Part shown: one piece after another, positions 56,958-64,000 of the stretch
Layout: the number at the start of each line of letters is the position of its first letter
How positions within the stretch are numbered: the first letter of the stretch is position 1
DNA from: JAJAZB01 sp965249815
GTDB taxonomy: Bacteria > Bacteroidota > Bacteroidia > Cytophagales > Spirosomataceae
Direction of reading: 5' to 3'
Length of the DNA stretch: 64,000 nt
Assembly (NCBI GenBank): GCA_965249815.1
Contig: CBDFMV010000003.1
Location: forward strand, 620,001 to 684,000
The notes under the pieces: generated by a model
Told to the model about the DNA's origin: nothing
Database searches by the model: none
Seen by the model: the letters and a program-made list of their open reading frames with translations, nothing else
Program-made: the position numbers and the translations under genes

Positions 56958-58781
56958 TCACGGTTTGGCGTACACGACGAACCCCGCCGCCGGAACCGTC
57001 AGTTCGACGGCCTTGCCGTTGCGGGCTTCGACCACCACCTGCGGGCGGCTGCCCGACGGATCGGTTGAAAACACGCAATTGAACCGTTCGCCCACCCGGT
57101 GCAGGCCGTTGTCGAGGGTCACCCAGGCGGTGCGGGCCTCGTGGGCGTCGGTGTTGATGGCGCAGAGGATTTCCACGTCGCTCAGCAGGCGCGACCACGG
57201 CACCACCGACCGGATTTGGTCGCCCACCAGCGCGGGCAGGCCGAAATGTTCGCCGTCGCCCGAAATGGGTCGCAGATATTGCCGCCCCCGCCGTAGGGCG
57301 AGGTGCCGCTTGCGCAGGGCCAGTATCGCGCTGATTTGCTGGTACAGCGGTGCTTTTTCGTTAAAAAAATGCCGCCTGTGGCTGCGAAACGCCCCGAACG
57401 CACCGCCGAACATCGCCTCGCGGATGTAGCGGTCGTTGCCGCCGCCGCCGTCGAACCCCTGCTCGGTGCCGTAGTACAGGCAGGGAATACCGAGCGTAGT
57501 GGCCACGAGGCCCACCACCGACGCCAGTTGCCGGTCGGCCCCCGCGTCGGCACAGAACCGGGCCTTGTTGTTGCCTTTGCGCACCTGATCGTGATCGTCG
57601 AAAAGGGTGACGACGCGGTTACGAAACCACGTGTGCGATTCTTTCCCGACGAGCACCGAATTGCGGAACAGGTTGAAATAGTCCGCTGGATTCCGGTAGC
57701 CCTTCACGAGGTATTCGAGCTTGTCGGGAATGTCGTCGATGCCCAGGGCGGCGTCCAGGCCGGTGACTTCGAGGGTATCGAAGGCCCGCTGCCGCCCGCC
57801 AGTGATTTCGCCGATGAGGTAGAAATTTTCCTTGCCCAAACTCACGGTAAATTCCTCGATGACCGACGCGAAATACCGCGTGGCCCCGAGGTCCATGTGT
57901 TTGACGGTGTCGATGCGGAAGCCGTCGAGATCGGTCAGGGCAATCCAGTATTTGTAGGCGTCGGACAAGGCTTTCAGCGCCAGCGAGGGCTGGTAGTCGT
58001 CGAGCGAACCGCTGCCGTGGTGAATGTCTTTCAGCGATTCAAAATCACCTTCGCAAAACTCCGGGCTGTCGTCCCAGTGCGTGATTTTGCCTTTTTGGGT
58101 GAAGGTTTCCGGCGGTTGGAGTGCCGTCGGCCAGATGCCGCCGTCGGGAAACTGAGCGGCGTCGAGCGGGCCAAACGGCAGCGTGGGCTGGCCCGTGGCG
58201 TCGCGGTAGCCCGCCACGGGAAACGTGCGGCCCCGGTCGTACACGGGCTGGCCGTCGCGGTAGGCGAACACGTCGCCCGCGTGGTTGAGGATGATGTCGA
58301 GCACCACGTAAATGCCGTGGTCGTGGGCGGTTTTCACCACCTGGATCAAGTCCTCGCGGGTGCCAAAGCGCGGTTCCACGGCCAGGAAATCCTGAATGCC
58401 GTAGCCGTGGTAACTTTGTTGCGAAGCCACCTGCTTCAACACGGGACTCAGCCAGATGGCCGTCACGCCGAGGCGCTTGAGGTAGCCCATTTTGCTCGCC
58501 AGTCCCGCCAGCGTGCCGCCCACAAAGCGCCCCCCGGCGTCGCGCCAGTGTTCGGCGTCGGGGACGGTCTGGATGGCGTTGTTGGCCTCGGCGGGCACGA
58601 AGAGCGGAGTTGTGCCCGTCGTGACGGGGTTACCGGCGTTGTCGGTGAAACCCCGCTCCTGCCCGTCGGAGAAGCGGTCGAGGAGCAGAAAATAGAGCAC
58701 CTGGTCTTCCCAGGCCAGCGGTGAAGGCTGGTACGGGCGGGCGGTCAGCGTCCGCCAGTCGATTTCGTTGAGGCTTTTCAT
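56958..58781 (-). CDS. GH13 alpha-amylase family enzyme
   Basis: A 607-residue GH13 enzyme acting on alpha-glucans or related sugars. Conserved regions: DIILNHAGD (region I), DGFRIDTVKHMD with nucleophile Asp291 (II), YLIGEITGG with acid/base Glu325 (III) and VTLFDDHDQVRKGN with Asp398 (IV). The N-terminus DQVLYFLLLDRFSDGQERGF is typical of cytoplasmic or periplasmic members without a carbohydrate-binding module. No signal peptide seen. It lies on the same strand upstream of the ECF sigma gene of the SusCD locus, 199 nt away, but without proof of common regulation. Confidence 0.93.
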   Translation of the reverse strand: MKSLNEIDWRTLTARPYQPSPLAWEDQVLYFLLLDRFSDGQERGFTDNAGNPVTTGTTPLFVPAEANNAIQTVPDAEHWRDAGGRFVGGTLAGLASKMGYLKRLGVTAIWLSPVLKQVASQQSYHGYGIQDFLAVEPRFGTREDLIQVVKTAHDHGIYVVLDIILNHAGDVFAYRDGQPVYDRGRTFPVAGYRDATGQPTLPFGPLDAAQFPDGGIWPTALQPPETFTQKGKITHWDDSPEFCEGDFESLKDIHHGSGSLDDYQPSLALKALSDAYKYWIALTDLDGFRIDTVKHMDLGATRYFASVIEEFTVSLGKENFYLIGEITGGRQRAFDTLEVTGLDAALGIDDIPDKLEYLVKGYRNPADYFNLFRNSVLVGKESHTWFRNRVVTLFDDHDQVRKGNNKARFCADAGADRQLASVVGLVATTLGIPCLYYGTEQGFDGGGGNDRYIREAMFGGAFGAFRSHRRHFFNEKAPLYQQISAILALRKRHLALRRGRQYLRPISGDGEHFGLPALVGDQIRSVVPWSRLLSDVEILCAINTDAHEARTAWVTLDNGLHRVGERFNCVFSTDPSGSRPQVVVEARNGKAVELTVPAAGFVVYAKP

Positions 58782-58886
58782 GGCAAGGTCGGTTTACGCT
58801 TGACGCCTAACGTTACCAGGAAATCGGGAAGAAGCCTAACAGAATTGAGCGACCGGCGTAAAATACTGGAAAAGACCAGTTTATCC

Positions 58887-60509
58887 TTAATTTTTCACAA
58901 TCACGAACTCCACCCGCCGGTTGAGTTGACGGCCTTCTTCGGTGTCGTTGGTGGCCACGGGCTTGCTTTCGCCGAAGCCTTTGGCGGCGATGCGTTCGGG
59001 TTTTACGCCCTTGCCGAGCAGGTACGTGCGGACGGAACTGGCGCGGTTTTGCGACAGCAACTGGTTGCTTTCGTCGCCGCCCACGTTGTCGGTGTGGCCG
59101 TCGATCTCGATGATGAGCCGGGGGTTTTGGGCCATTAGTTCGACCACGCGGTTGAGTTCAGGAAAGGATTCGTCCTGGAGGGTGTACTTGCCGGTTTCAA
59201 AGAAAATGTTGTTGAGCCGCACCGTCTGGCCCGCTTCAATGGGCACGGGGGCGAAGTTGCGGTCGATCAGTTCGAGGTAGCCGCCGGGCTGGCTCAGATC
59301 GAGGTTTTGCGAGGGGGCCACGAAACCGGGACCTTTGGCCGTAATGCCGTATTTTTTGCCGTAGGGCAGCACGAGCTGGTACTCGCCCGTGACGGGATCG
59401 GGCGTAGCCTGACCCAGTTCGGTGCCGTCGGGCAGGCTTTCGTAGACGATGCGGGCACCGGCAGGCACTTTCTTGGTTTTCGGGTCGATCAGTTTGCCCT
59501 TCATCAGCACGACGGGGTTGCTCTGCTTTTCGCCAACTTTCGGCGCGGCCACCGGGGGGCGCGGTTTTTCGACCGTCTGCGCCACGGTCGGCGGGGCTTC
59601 GGTGGGCGCGACGGGTTCTTCTTTTTTCAATTTCAGCCGGACGATGTCGGCTTTTCCCCGGCCTTCCTTGTACGTGACGAGGTAGGCAAAATCGCCCGCG
59701 GCGGCCACCGAGTAGTAGGCGTCGTATTCGGGCGTGTTGACGGGCGGCCCGACGTTAATGGGCGTCGTCCACTTTTTCCAGTCTTTGTCGAGGCGGCGCG
59801 TCACGTAGATGTCGTTGCTGCCGAGGCCGCCGTCGCGGTTGCTCGAAAAGTAGAGCGTCACGCCGTCGGCGGCCAAAAAGGGCGTCGTTTCGGTGAATTT
59901 GCCCGTGTTGACGTCGCCGCCGAGCGGTTCGGGTTTCGACCAGACGCCTTTTTTGTCCTGAAAGCTAACGTACAAATCGTCCTCGTCGCTGCCTTTTCTG
60001 GTGCTAAAGGCCATCAGCAGCGTTTTGCCGTCGTTGGCCAGAAAGCCCGATTCGTACTTGCCCCGGCTGAGGTTTTCGAGGCCCGGAATCGCCAGTTTCT
60101 GCGGCTGCCCCCAGCCGCCGGCCTGTTTTTTAATCACGGCAAAGCCCCGGATGGTCAAATCGCCGCCGTCGTGGTCCACCCAGTTGGTCAGGATGGTGTT
60201 GCCGTCGGGCGTGATGCTGAAGAGCGTGTTGTATTCCTCGCGGTTGACGGGCGCGGGCATCCGGCGGGCGAGGGTCCAGTAGCCACCCTGGTTTTCGGAA
60301 AACCACACGTCCTGGCTGCCTTTTTGGGCCACGGTGTTCTGCGGGTGGCTCGTGCGGGTGAAGTAGAGCATTTTGCCGTCGGGCGATACGACCGGGTGCA
60401 GTTCGGTAAACTCCGAATTGACGGCCTCGCCGAGGTTTTCGGGAGCCTGCTGGGCGAGGAGTGTTGCCGAAAAAAAGAGAAGAACCGGCAGGCAGCGGAG
60501 GAAGGGCAT
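58887..60509 (-). CDS. PD40-repeat protein with C-terminal OmpA domain
   Basis: A 540-residue exported protein (PFLRCLPVLLFFSATLLAQ). WD40-like PD40 blades: SEFTELHPVVSPDGKMLYFT, YNTLFSITPDGNTILTNWVD, TETTPFLAADGVTLYFSSNR and GLGSNDIYVTRRLDKDWKKW. A Pro-rich linker follows, then a CarboxypepD_reg-like sandwich (KTKKVPAGARIVYESLPDGT), then an OmpA_C peptidoglycan-binding domain (NNIFFETGKYTL, IEIDGHTDNVGGDESN, GFGESKPVATNDTEEGRQLN). The architecture is common in Bacteroidota outer-membrane and gliding/secretion-associated proteins. ATG at 60509 gives a proper signal peptide. Confidence 0.9.
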   Translation of the reverse strand: MPFLRCLPVLLFFSATLLAQQAPENLGEAVNSEFTELHPVVSPDGKMLYFTRTSHPQNTVAQKGSQDVWFSENQGGYWTLARRMPAPVNREEYNTLFSITPDGNTILTNWVDHDGGDLTIRGFAVIKKQAGGWGQPQKLAIPGLENLSRGKYESGFLANDGKTLLMAFSTRKGSDEDDLYVSFQDKKGVWSKPEPLGGDVNTGKFTETTPFLAADGVTLYFSSNRDGGLGSNDIYVTRRLDKDWKKWTTPINVGPPVNTPEYDAYYSVAAAGDFAYLVTYKEGRGKADIVRLKLKKEEPVAPTEAPPTVAQTVEKPRPPVAAPKVGEKQSNPVVLMKGKLIDPKTKKVPAGARIVYESLPDGTELGQATPDPVTGEYQLVLPYGKKYGITAKGPGFVAPSQNLDLSQPGGYLELIDRNFAPVPIEAGQTVRLNNIFFETGKYTLQDESFPELNRVVELMAQNPRLIIEIDGHTDNVGGDESNQLLSQNRASSVRTYLLGKGVKPERIAAKGFGESKPVATNDTEEGRQLNRRVEFVIVKN

Positions 60510-60552
60510 GGAATGGGAAAGTTGAATTCCAGTAATTAAACGCTTGCCCCGG

Positions 60553-60758
60553 CCCGTCATTGCGAGCGGAGGTTGTCGGAACGAGCGTAGCGACGTTTCA
60601 ACAACCGGAGCGAAGCAATCCGTTGCCACCGACCAAAGGAGTTTTCGGGAAAGAGCGGTGCGTGGCTTTAGCTATTTTGGTCTCCGAGTAGGGATTGCTT
60701 CGCTCCGGCGTTCAAATTTCGTTTCACTTATTTGAACGCCTCCGCTCGCAATGACGGG
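60553..60758. repeat. Multi-armed palindrome (CGTCATTGCGAGCGGAG type), 206 nt
   Basis: Outer arms 60553-60570 and 60741-60758 (CCCGTCATTGCGAGCGGA) are perfect 18-bp reverse complements. Inside, CCGGAGCGAAGCAATCC (60605-60621) pairs perfectly with 60692-60708. GGCGTTCAAAT pairs with ATTTGAACGCC (60707-60740 region), and GGTTGT with ACAACC. The element can fold as a branched cruciform. It lies between the OmpA gene start and the prfA stop. Confidence 0.9.
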
Positions 60759-60789
60759 AGCATGGAGATTTTTCGTCATTCGTTTCTCC

Positions 60790-61863
60790 TCACGCCGCCG
60801 CGCCTTCCTTCATCCGTTCGGCGGTTTCGGCGATGCGGAGCTGTTCGATGAACTCGCCCACGTCGCCGTCCATTACGGCGGGGAGGTTGTACACGGTCAG
60901 GTTGATCCGGTGGTCGGTCACGCGGCTTTGCGGGTAGTTGTAGGTGCGGATTTTGTCCGACCGGTCGCCGCTGCCGACCATGCTTTTGCGCTGCCCGGCA
61001 ATGGCCGACTGCTGTTTTTCCAACTCAATTTCATACAGCCGCGACCGCAGCACAGTCATGGCTTTGTCGAAGTTTTTGAGTTGCGAACGCTCGTCTTGGC
61101 ACTGCACCACGAGGCCGCTGGGCAGGTGGGTCACGCGCACGGCGGAGTAGGTGGTGTTGACCGACTGCCCGCCCGCGCCCGACGAGCAGAAGGTGTCCTT
61201 GCGGATGTCGTTCATATTGATTTGCACGTCCACCTCGTCGGCTTCGGGCAGCACGGCCACCGAGGCGGCGGAGGTGTGGATGCGCCCCTGCGACTCGGTA
61301 GCGGGCACGCGCTGCACCCGGTGAACGCCCGATTCGTACTTCAGTTTGCCGTACACGTCGTCGCCCGCGACGTTGACGATGATTTCCTTGTAGCCGCCCG
61401 CCGAGCCTTCGGTGTGGTCAACGACCTCGAACCGCCAGCCTTGTTTTTCGGCGAAACGCTGGTACATCCGGAACAGATCGCCCGCAAAAATGGCCGCTTC
61501 GTCGCCGCCCGTGCCGCCGCGGATTTCGAGGATGCTGTTGCGCGAATCGTTGGGGTCGCGGGGAATGAGGAGTTCTTTCAGGGCCGCCTCCAGGTCGTCT
61601 TTCTGGGGCAACAATTCGTCGAGTTCGGCCTTGGCCAGTTCGCGGAATTCTTCGTCTTTTTCCGTCGCGATGATTTCCTTGGCCGCGTCAATCTGGCTCA
61701 GGAGGCTCAGGTAGGCCCGGTATTGCGTCACGACCCGTTCGAGTTCCTTGAATTCCTTGCCCAGGGCGGTGAATTTCTTGAGGTTGCCGACGACTTCGGG
61801 CTGCGAAATCTGCTGCGCTACCTCGTCGAACCGCTCCCGAATGGCTTCTAACTTATCAATCAT
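60790..61863 (-). CDS. prfA: Peptide chain release factor 1
   Basis: Recognises UAA and UAG stop codons and releases the finished chain. The GGQ loop is residues 231-233 in FCSSGAGGQSVNTTYSAV. Upstream lie NDSRNSILEIRGGTGGDEAA and GGYKEIIVNVAGDDVYGKLK, and the tail has YNYPQSRVTDHRINLTVYNL. The length of 357 is standard. ATG at 61863 is preceded by a TATCTTTG box. Confidence 0.96.
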   Translation of the reverse strand: MIDKLEAIRERFDEVAQQISQPEVVGNLKKFTALGKEFKELERVVTQYRAYLSLLSQIDAAKEIIATEKDEEFRELAKAELDELLPQKDDLEAALKELLIPRDPNDSRNSILEIRGGTGGDEAAIFAGDLFRMYQRFAEKQGWRFEVVDHTEGSAGGYKEIIVNVAGDDVYGKLKYESGVHRVQRVPATESQGRIHTSAASVAVLPEADEVDVQINMNDIRKDTFCSSGAGGQSVNTTYSAVRVTHLPSGLVVQCQDERSQLKNFDKAMTVLRSRLYEIELEKQQSAIAGQRKSMVGSGDRSDKIRTYNYPQSRVTDHRINLTVYNLPAVMDGDVGEFIEQLRIAETAERMKEGAAA

Positions 61864-61887
61864 GGGAATTTTGTTTCAACCGATTGG

Positions 61888-61895
61888 CAAAGATA
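61888..61895 (-). promoter_or_regulatory. prfA: -7 box TATCTTTG of prfA
   Basis: Exact TAnnTTTG match on the minus strand, 24 nt before the ATG. No clear -33 TTG. Confidence 0.45.
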
Positions 61896-61919
61896 CGGGT
61901 TGTATTTTTGCCGCCGAGT

Positions 61920-62028
61920 CCGTCAGCTAAAGCAGACGGCAATTTGTGGGCAAGTCCCTTCGGGGACTCAACCCGTTGTTCTTAGTCCTGAAAGGACTTC
62001 ACCTTTTTGCCGTCGCTTTAGCTGACGG
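61920..62028. repeat. Long palindrome with internal hairpins between prfA and a lipoprotein gene
   Basis: Outer arms 61920-61942 (CCGTCAGCTAAAGCAGACGG) and 62007-62028 are reverse complements apart from one inserted base. Inside are AGTCCC-TTCG-GGGACT, with a UUCG tetraloop, and AGTCC-TGAA-AGGACT. It forms a three-way-junction-like fold. Located between divergent genes. Confidence 0.88.
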
Positions 62029-62037
62029 AGCCCTGGC

Positions 62038-62559
62038 ATGAAAAACCTACTGATTCTCAGCCTGCTGCTTGTCGCCTGCAATCCCCGGAAACTCGACACG
62101 GGCGGCATGGCCCAGGAAATGCGCGACCGCCAGCCCAAACACGTGACGCCCTCGCAACTCGCCACCCTCGCCGACGAATGGGGCCGCCAACTCACCGACA
62201 GCCTCAACCGGAAACTGCCCGGTGGCCAGGCGGACACGGCCATCACCGGGCCGCTTTCGCGGCGCTACAGCGCGCAAATCGAGGCATTGACCCTCCGCCA
62301 ACTGGCCGCCCGTCCCGACCCGAAGGTGCGCGAAGTGGCCGCCGCCTACCTCTACGCCGCCCGCAACCGCCTCGCGCTCGAACCGAATCTGCAAAAATTA
62401 CAGGACGGAGCCACGTGGCTTTACACCGCGTCCCGCGCCCCGGCGGATTCGGCGCAGCGCCTCTGGGCCATCACGTTTTCCCGCAAGGAGCTCATCCTGC
62501 ACGTGGACGTGAAAACGCTGGAGCGCCTCCGCCAGTCGGCAGTGGGCAGTGGGCAGTGA
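62038..62559 (+). CDS. Hypothetical lipoprotein (173 aa)
   Basis: The signal MKNLLILSLLLVACN ends in a lipobox Cys at residue 14. The mature part is helical: LATLADEWGRQLTDSLNRKL, RYSAQIEALTLRQLAARPDP and KVREVAAAYLYAARNRLALE, followed by AQRLWAITFSRKELILHVDV. The composition recalls heme-sensor-like DUF3365 proteins, but no CxxCH motif is present, so I leave it unassigned. The C-terminus (SAVGSGQ) and TGA stop are encoded by the following heptamer palindrome. Confidence 0.72.
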   Translation: MKNLLILSLLLVACNPRKLDTGGMAQEMRDRQPKHVTPSQLATLADEWGRQLTDSLNRKLPGGQADTAITGPLSRRYSAQIEALTLRQLAARPDPKVREVAAAYLYAARNRLALEPNLQKLQDGATWLYTASRAPADSAQRLWAITFSRKELILHVDVKTLERLRQSAVGSGQ

Positions 62560-62631
62560 GCAGTAGGCAGTTGAACCACAAAATCCCGCAAAATCCACTA
62601 ACTGCCCACTGCCCGCTGCCCACTGCCGACT
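62534..62631. repeat. Heptamer inverted repeat (29-nt arms) between lipoprotein gene and plsC
   Basis: Left tract units CAGTCGG, CAGTGGG, CAGTGGG, CAGTGAG, CAGTAGG, CAGTTGA (62533-62574). The first 29 nt (62534-62562) pair with 62603-62631 with two mismatches. The left arm contains the upstream stop codon. The last base of the right arm is the first base of the plsC -7 box. Confidence 0.92.
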
Positions 62632-62638
62632 ACCTTTG
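62631..62638 (+). promoter_or_regulatory. -7 box TACCTTTG of plsC (possible leaderless start)
   Basis: TACCTTTG matches TAnnTTTG and ends 4 nt before the ATG at 62643. It overlaps the end of the heptamer palindrome, so the upstream part of the promoter lies in the repeat. Confidence 0.45.
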
Positions 62639-62642
62639 TTCC

Positions 62643-63407
62643 ATGCGACGGGTTTTTCTCCTGCTTTACACGCTGTGGGCGGCGTTCTGGTTCGTAGGCC
62701 TGTTTCTGCTGCTGTTCCCGGCCATGTACCTGTTTTTGCAGCGGGAACGCTGGAAACCCCACGCGCATTACTGCAACCGACTCTGGGGAAAACTCTTTTT
62801 CCCGCTCATCGGAATGCCCATCGACGTGCGCTACGACTACCACCCCGACCCAGCCCTGACGTATGTGTTCTGCGCCAACCATTTCTCGTACCTCGACATC
62901 GCCGCGATGGGCGTAATCCTGCGGAATTACTACGCCTTCATGGGCAAAAGCGCCGTGAAGAAAGCGCCGCTGTTCGGCTACATGTTCGCCAAACTGCACA
63001 TTCAGGTGGACCGCAGCGACCCCGGCAGCCGGGCCAAGTCGTTGCAGCGTTCCATCAAAGCCCTCGATACCGGCCGTAGCATCGTGATTTTTCCCGAAGG
63101 CGGGATCCGGGCCGAGCGCCCGCCCAAAATGCACCACCCGTTTCAGAACGGCGCTTTCGTGATGGCCATTCAGCAGCAGGTACCCATCGTGCCGATTTCG
63201 TTGCTGAACACCTACCGGCTTTTGCCCGACAAAAAGAAACCGCTCCTACATCCGGGCCGGTTGCACGTCGTCGTTCACCCGCCCGTACCGACCCTCGGTC
63301 TCACCCAGGACGACGTGCCCGAACTGAAAGAGCGGATTTACCGCATTATTGATGAAACGATAAATTCAGGAGCGAGGAGTCAGAAGCGAGCGGTACGCCG
63401 CGCGTGA
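62643..63407 (+). CDS. plsC: 1-acyl-sn-glycerol-3-phosphate acyltransferase (PlsC family)
   Basis: Acylates lysophosphatidic acid to phosphatidic acid at the inner membrane. An N-terminal membrane segment (VFLLLYTLWAAFWFVGLFLL) precedes the acyltransferase motifs: VFCANHFSYLDI, the HxxxxD equivalent (His and Asp), then IVIFPEGGIRAE and VPISLLNTYRLLP. Length 254. ATG at 62643 lies just behind a -7 box. The C-terminal tail (NSGARSQKRAVRRA) is encoded by a heptamer palindrome arm and loop and is not family-conserved. Confidence 0.9.
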   Translation: MRRVFLLLYTLWAAFWFVGLFLLLFPAMYLFLQRERWKPHAHYCNRLWGKLFFPLIGMPIDVRYDYHPDPALTYVFCANHFSYLDIAAMGVILRNYYAFMGKSAVKKAPLFGYMFAKLHIQVDRSDPGSRAKSLQRSIKALDTGRSIVIFPEGGIRAERPPKMHHPFQNGAFVMAIQQQVPIVPISLLNTYRLLPDKKKPLLHPGRLHVVVHPPVPTLGLTQDDVPELKERIYRIIDETINSGARSQKRAVRRA

Positions 63408-63461
63408 CTCAGGAGAAAACCCGAACGTGAACGTGATCTTTCTCCTCGCTTCTGACTCCTC
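63374..63461. repeat. Heptamer inverted repeat (17-bp arms) at the plsC end
   Basis: Left tract AGGAGCG, AGGAGTC, AGAAGCG (63368-63388). Positions 63374-63390 pair perfectly with 63445-63461. The plsC reading frame runs through the left arm and ends in the loop (63407), and gatC starts 9 nt after the right arm. Confidence 0.88.
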
Positions 63462-63469
63462 TACTTCCC

Positions 63470-63757
63470 ATGCACATCGACAAAGAAACCCTCCGCCGGA
63501 TGGCCCACCTGGCCCGGCTGGAAGTGAAAGAAACCGAAGAAGACGCCCTGCTGGCCAGCCTGACCGACGTGCTGACCTGGATGGAGCAGTTGAACGAACT
63601 CGACACCACCCACGTCGAGCCGTTGATTCACCTGACCGACGTAATCGGTGGCCTGCGCGACGACGTGGCCGTTGAAACCCTCACGCACGAGCAGGCGCTG
63701 GTGAATGCGCCCAAGCGGGACGCCGACTACTTTCGGGTGCCGAAGGTGTTGGAGTGA
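63470..63757 (+). CDS. gatC: Asp-tRNA(Asn)/Glu-tRNA(Gln) amidotransferase subunit C
   Basis: Small subunit that stabilises the GatCAB complex converting misacylated Glu-tRNA(Gln) and Asp-tRNA(Asn). It starts MHIDKETLRRMAHLARLEVK, has LTDVLTWMEQLNELDTTHVE and ends RDADYFRVPKVLE, all typical. The length of 95 is standard. The other subunits are not nearby. It converges on the WYL regulator with a 2-nt gap. Confidence 0.95.
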   Translation: MHIDKETLRRMAHLARLEVKETEEDALLASLTDVLTWMEQLNELDTTHVEPLIHLTDVIGGLRDDVAVETLTHEQALVNAPKRDADYFRVPKVLE

Positions 63758-63759
63758 GA

Positions 63760-64000
63760 TTAGTCTGATTCGTAGTGCGTAAGCGCCGCGTGCAGGCCGT
63801 TTTTAATGCGTTCGCGCAGCGCAGCCGGTTCCAGAACATCCACGTCCGGCCCAAATTCCAGCAATTTCGCTTCCAGTTCCCGGTTCATCTTCACGGTAAG
63901 GGTCACGTCCCAGGTGCCATCAGGTTGGCAGGTGGCGCGTTGCGACGGGTGGAGTTTCTTCGTGGCGACGTAGTGCCCGCGTGGGGCCGAAAACCGCAGT
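63760..64000 (-). CDS. WYL-domain transcriptional regulator, C-terminal part (truncated by window edge)
   Basis: Reading from base 64000 on the minus strand the frame gives RFSAPRGHYVATKKLHPSQR, then GTWDVTLTVKMNRELEAKLL, EFGPDVDVLEPAALRERIKN and a stop at 63760. This is the end of a WYL/YafY-type protein, in which the WCX tail (LLEFGPDVxVLEPxxLRERI) is characteristic. Full-length members have an N-terminal HTH and bind small molecules or nucleic acid in the WYL fold. Only about 80 residues are visible. Confidence 0.85.
   Translation of the reverse strand, partial: LRFSAPRGHYVATKKLHPSQRATCQPDGTWDVTLTVKMNRELEAKLLEFGPDVDVLEPAALRERIKNGLHAALTHYESD

Noticed and set aside
1..64000. tRNA and rRNA genes, insertion sequences and origins
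   Set aside because: I saw no convincing cloverleaf, rRNA segment, transposase gene or DnaA-box cluster; short ones could be missed by eye.

Overview
The window looks like the chromosome of a GC-rich member of the Bacteroidota, most likely Cytophagales of the Spirosoma/Rudanella type (inference). The evidence is a SusC/SusD pair with a FecR anti-sigma and ECF sigma factor, families typical of the phylum (DUF5606, PD40/OmpA proteins, CRTAC1/UnbV FG-GAP lipoproteins), and repeated TAnnTTTG-type -7 boxes, sometimes directly before the ATG.

Layout. 1-9,170: 3' part of a large SF1 helicase facing nuoC-gpsA, then DUF4385, then the methionine genes metY-metX behind a SAM-I riboswitch. 9,347-12,486: a candidate short RNA, a leader-peptide attenuator rich in Tyr/Phe codons, an aminotransferase and prephenate dehydrogenase, and a two-gene unit encoding a free-standing EF-Tu domain-III-like protein. 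12,505-20,685: a Tat-exported Gfo/Idh protein, a decayed small-gene patch, an SUMF1-like protein, apbE-hemE, engB, DUF5606 and pyruvate kinase. 20,875-26,920: an exported protein, fdhD and a YdeP-type molybdoenzyme, small hypotheticals and a DUF892 protein. 26,921-35,553: Gfo/Idh and sugar/nucleoside MFS genes, yqeY, a UPF0175/PIN (DUF3368) pair, cvpA, rlmN, a Pit transporter, a 13-unit 21-bp tandem array and an M20 amidohydrolase. 35,697-41,657: an ECF sigma locus whose probable promoter is repeated before a lipoprotein-serpin operon. 41,820-58,781: a polysaccharide-utilisation-like locus on the minus strand (ECF sigma, FecR, SusC, SusD, PQQ/cytochrome c dehydrogenase, DUF5703/GH95-like enzyme, UnbV lipoprotein) plus a GH13 enzyme. 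58,887-64,000: PD40-OmpA protein, prfA, a lipoprotein, plsC, gatC and the end of a WYL regulator.

The most unusual feature runs through the whole window: about fifteen tracts built of 7-nt words, mostly paired with an inverted copy to form long hairpins. The words differ from place to place but the 7-nt phasing is constant. They lie at gene ends, where they often supply the stop codon and last residues, and inside reading frames: several in the helicase and one in the UnbV protein, without closing the frame. The second main result is the leader-peptide attenuator before the aromatic amino-acid genes. All functional statements come from reading the sequence and from family knowledge; no database search was run.
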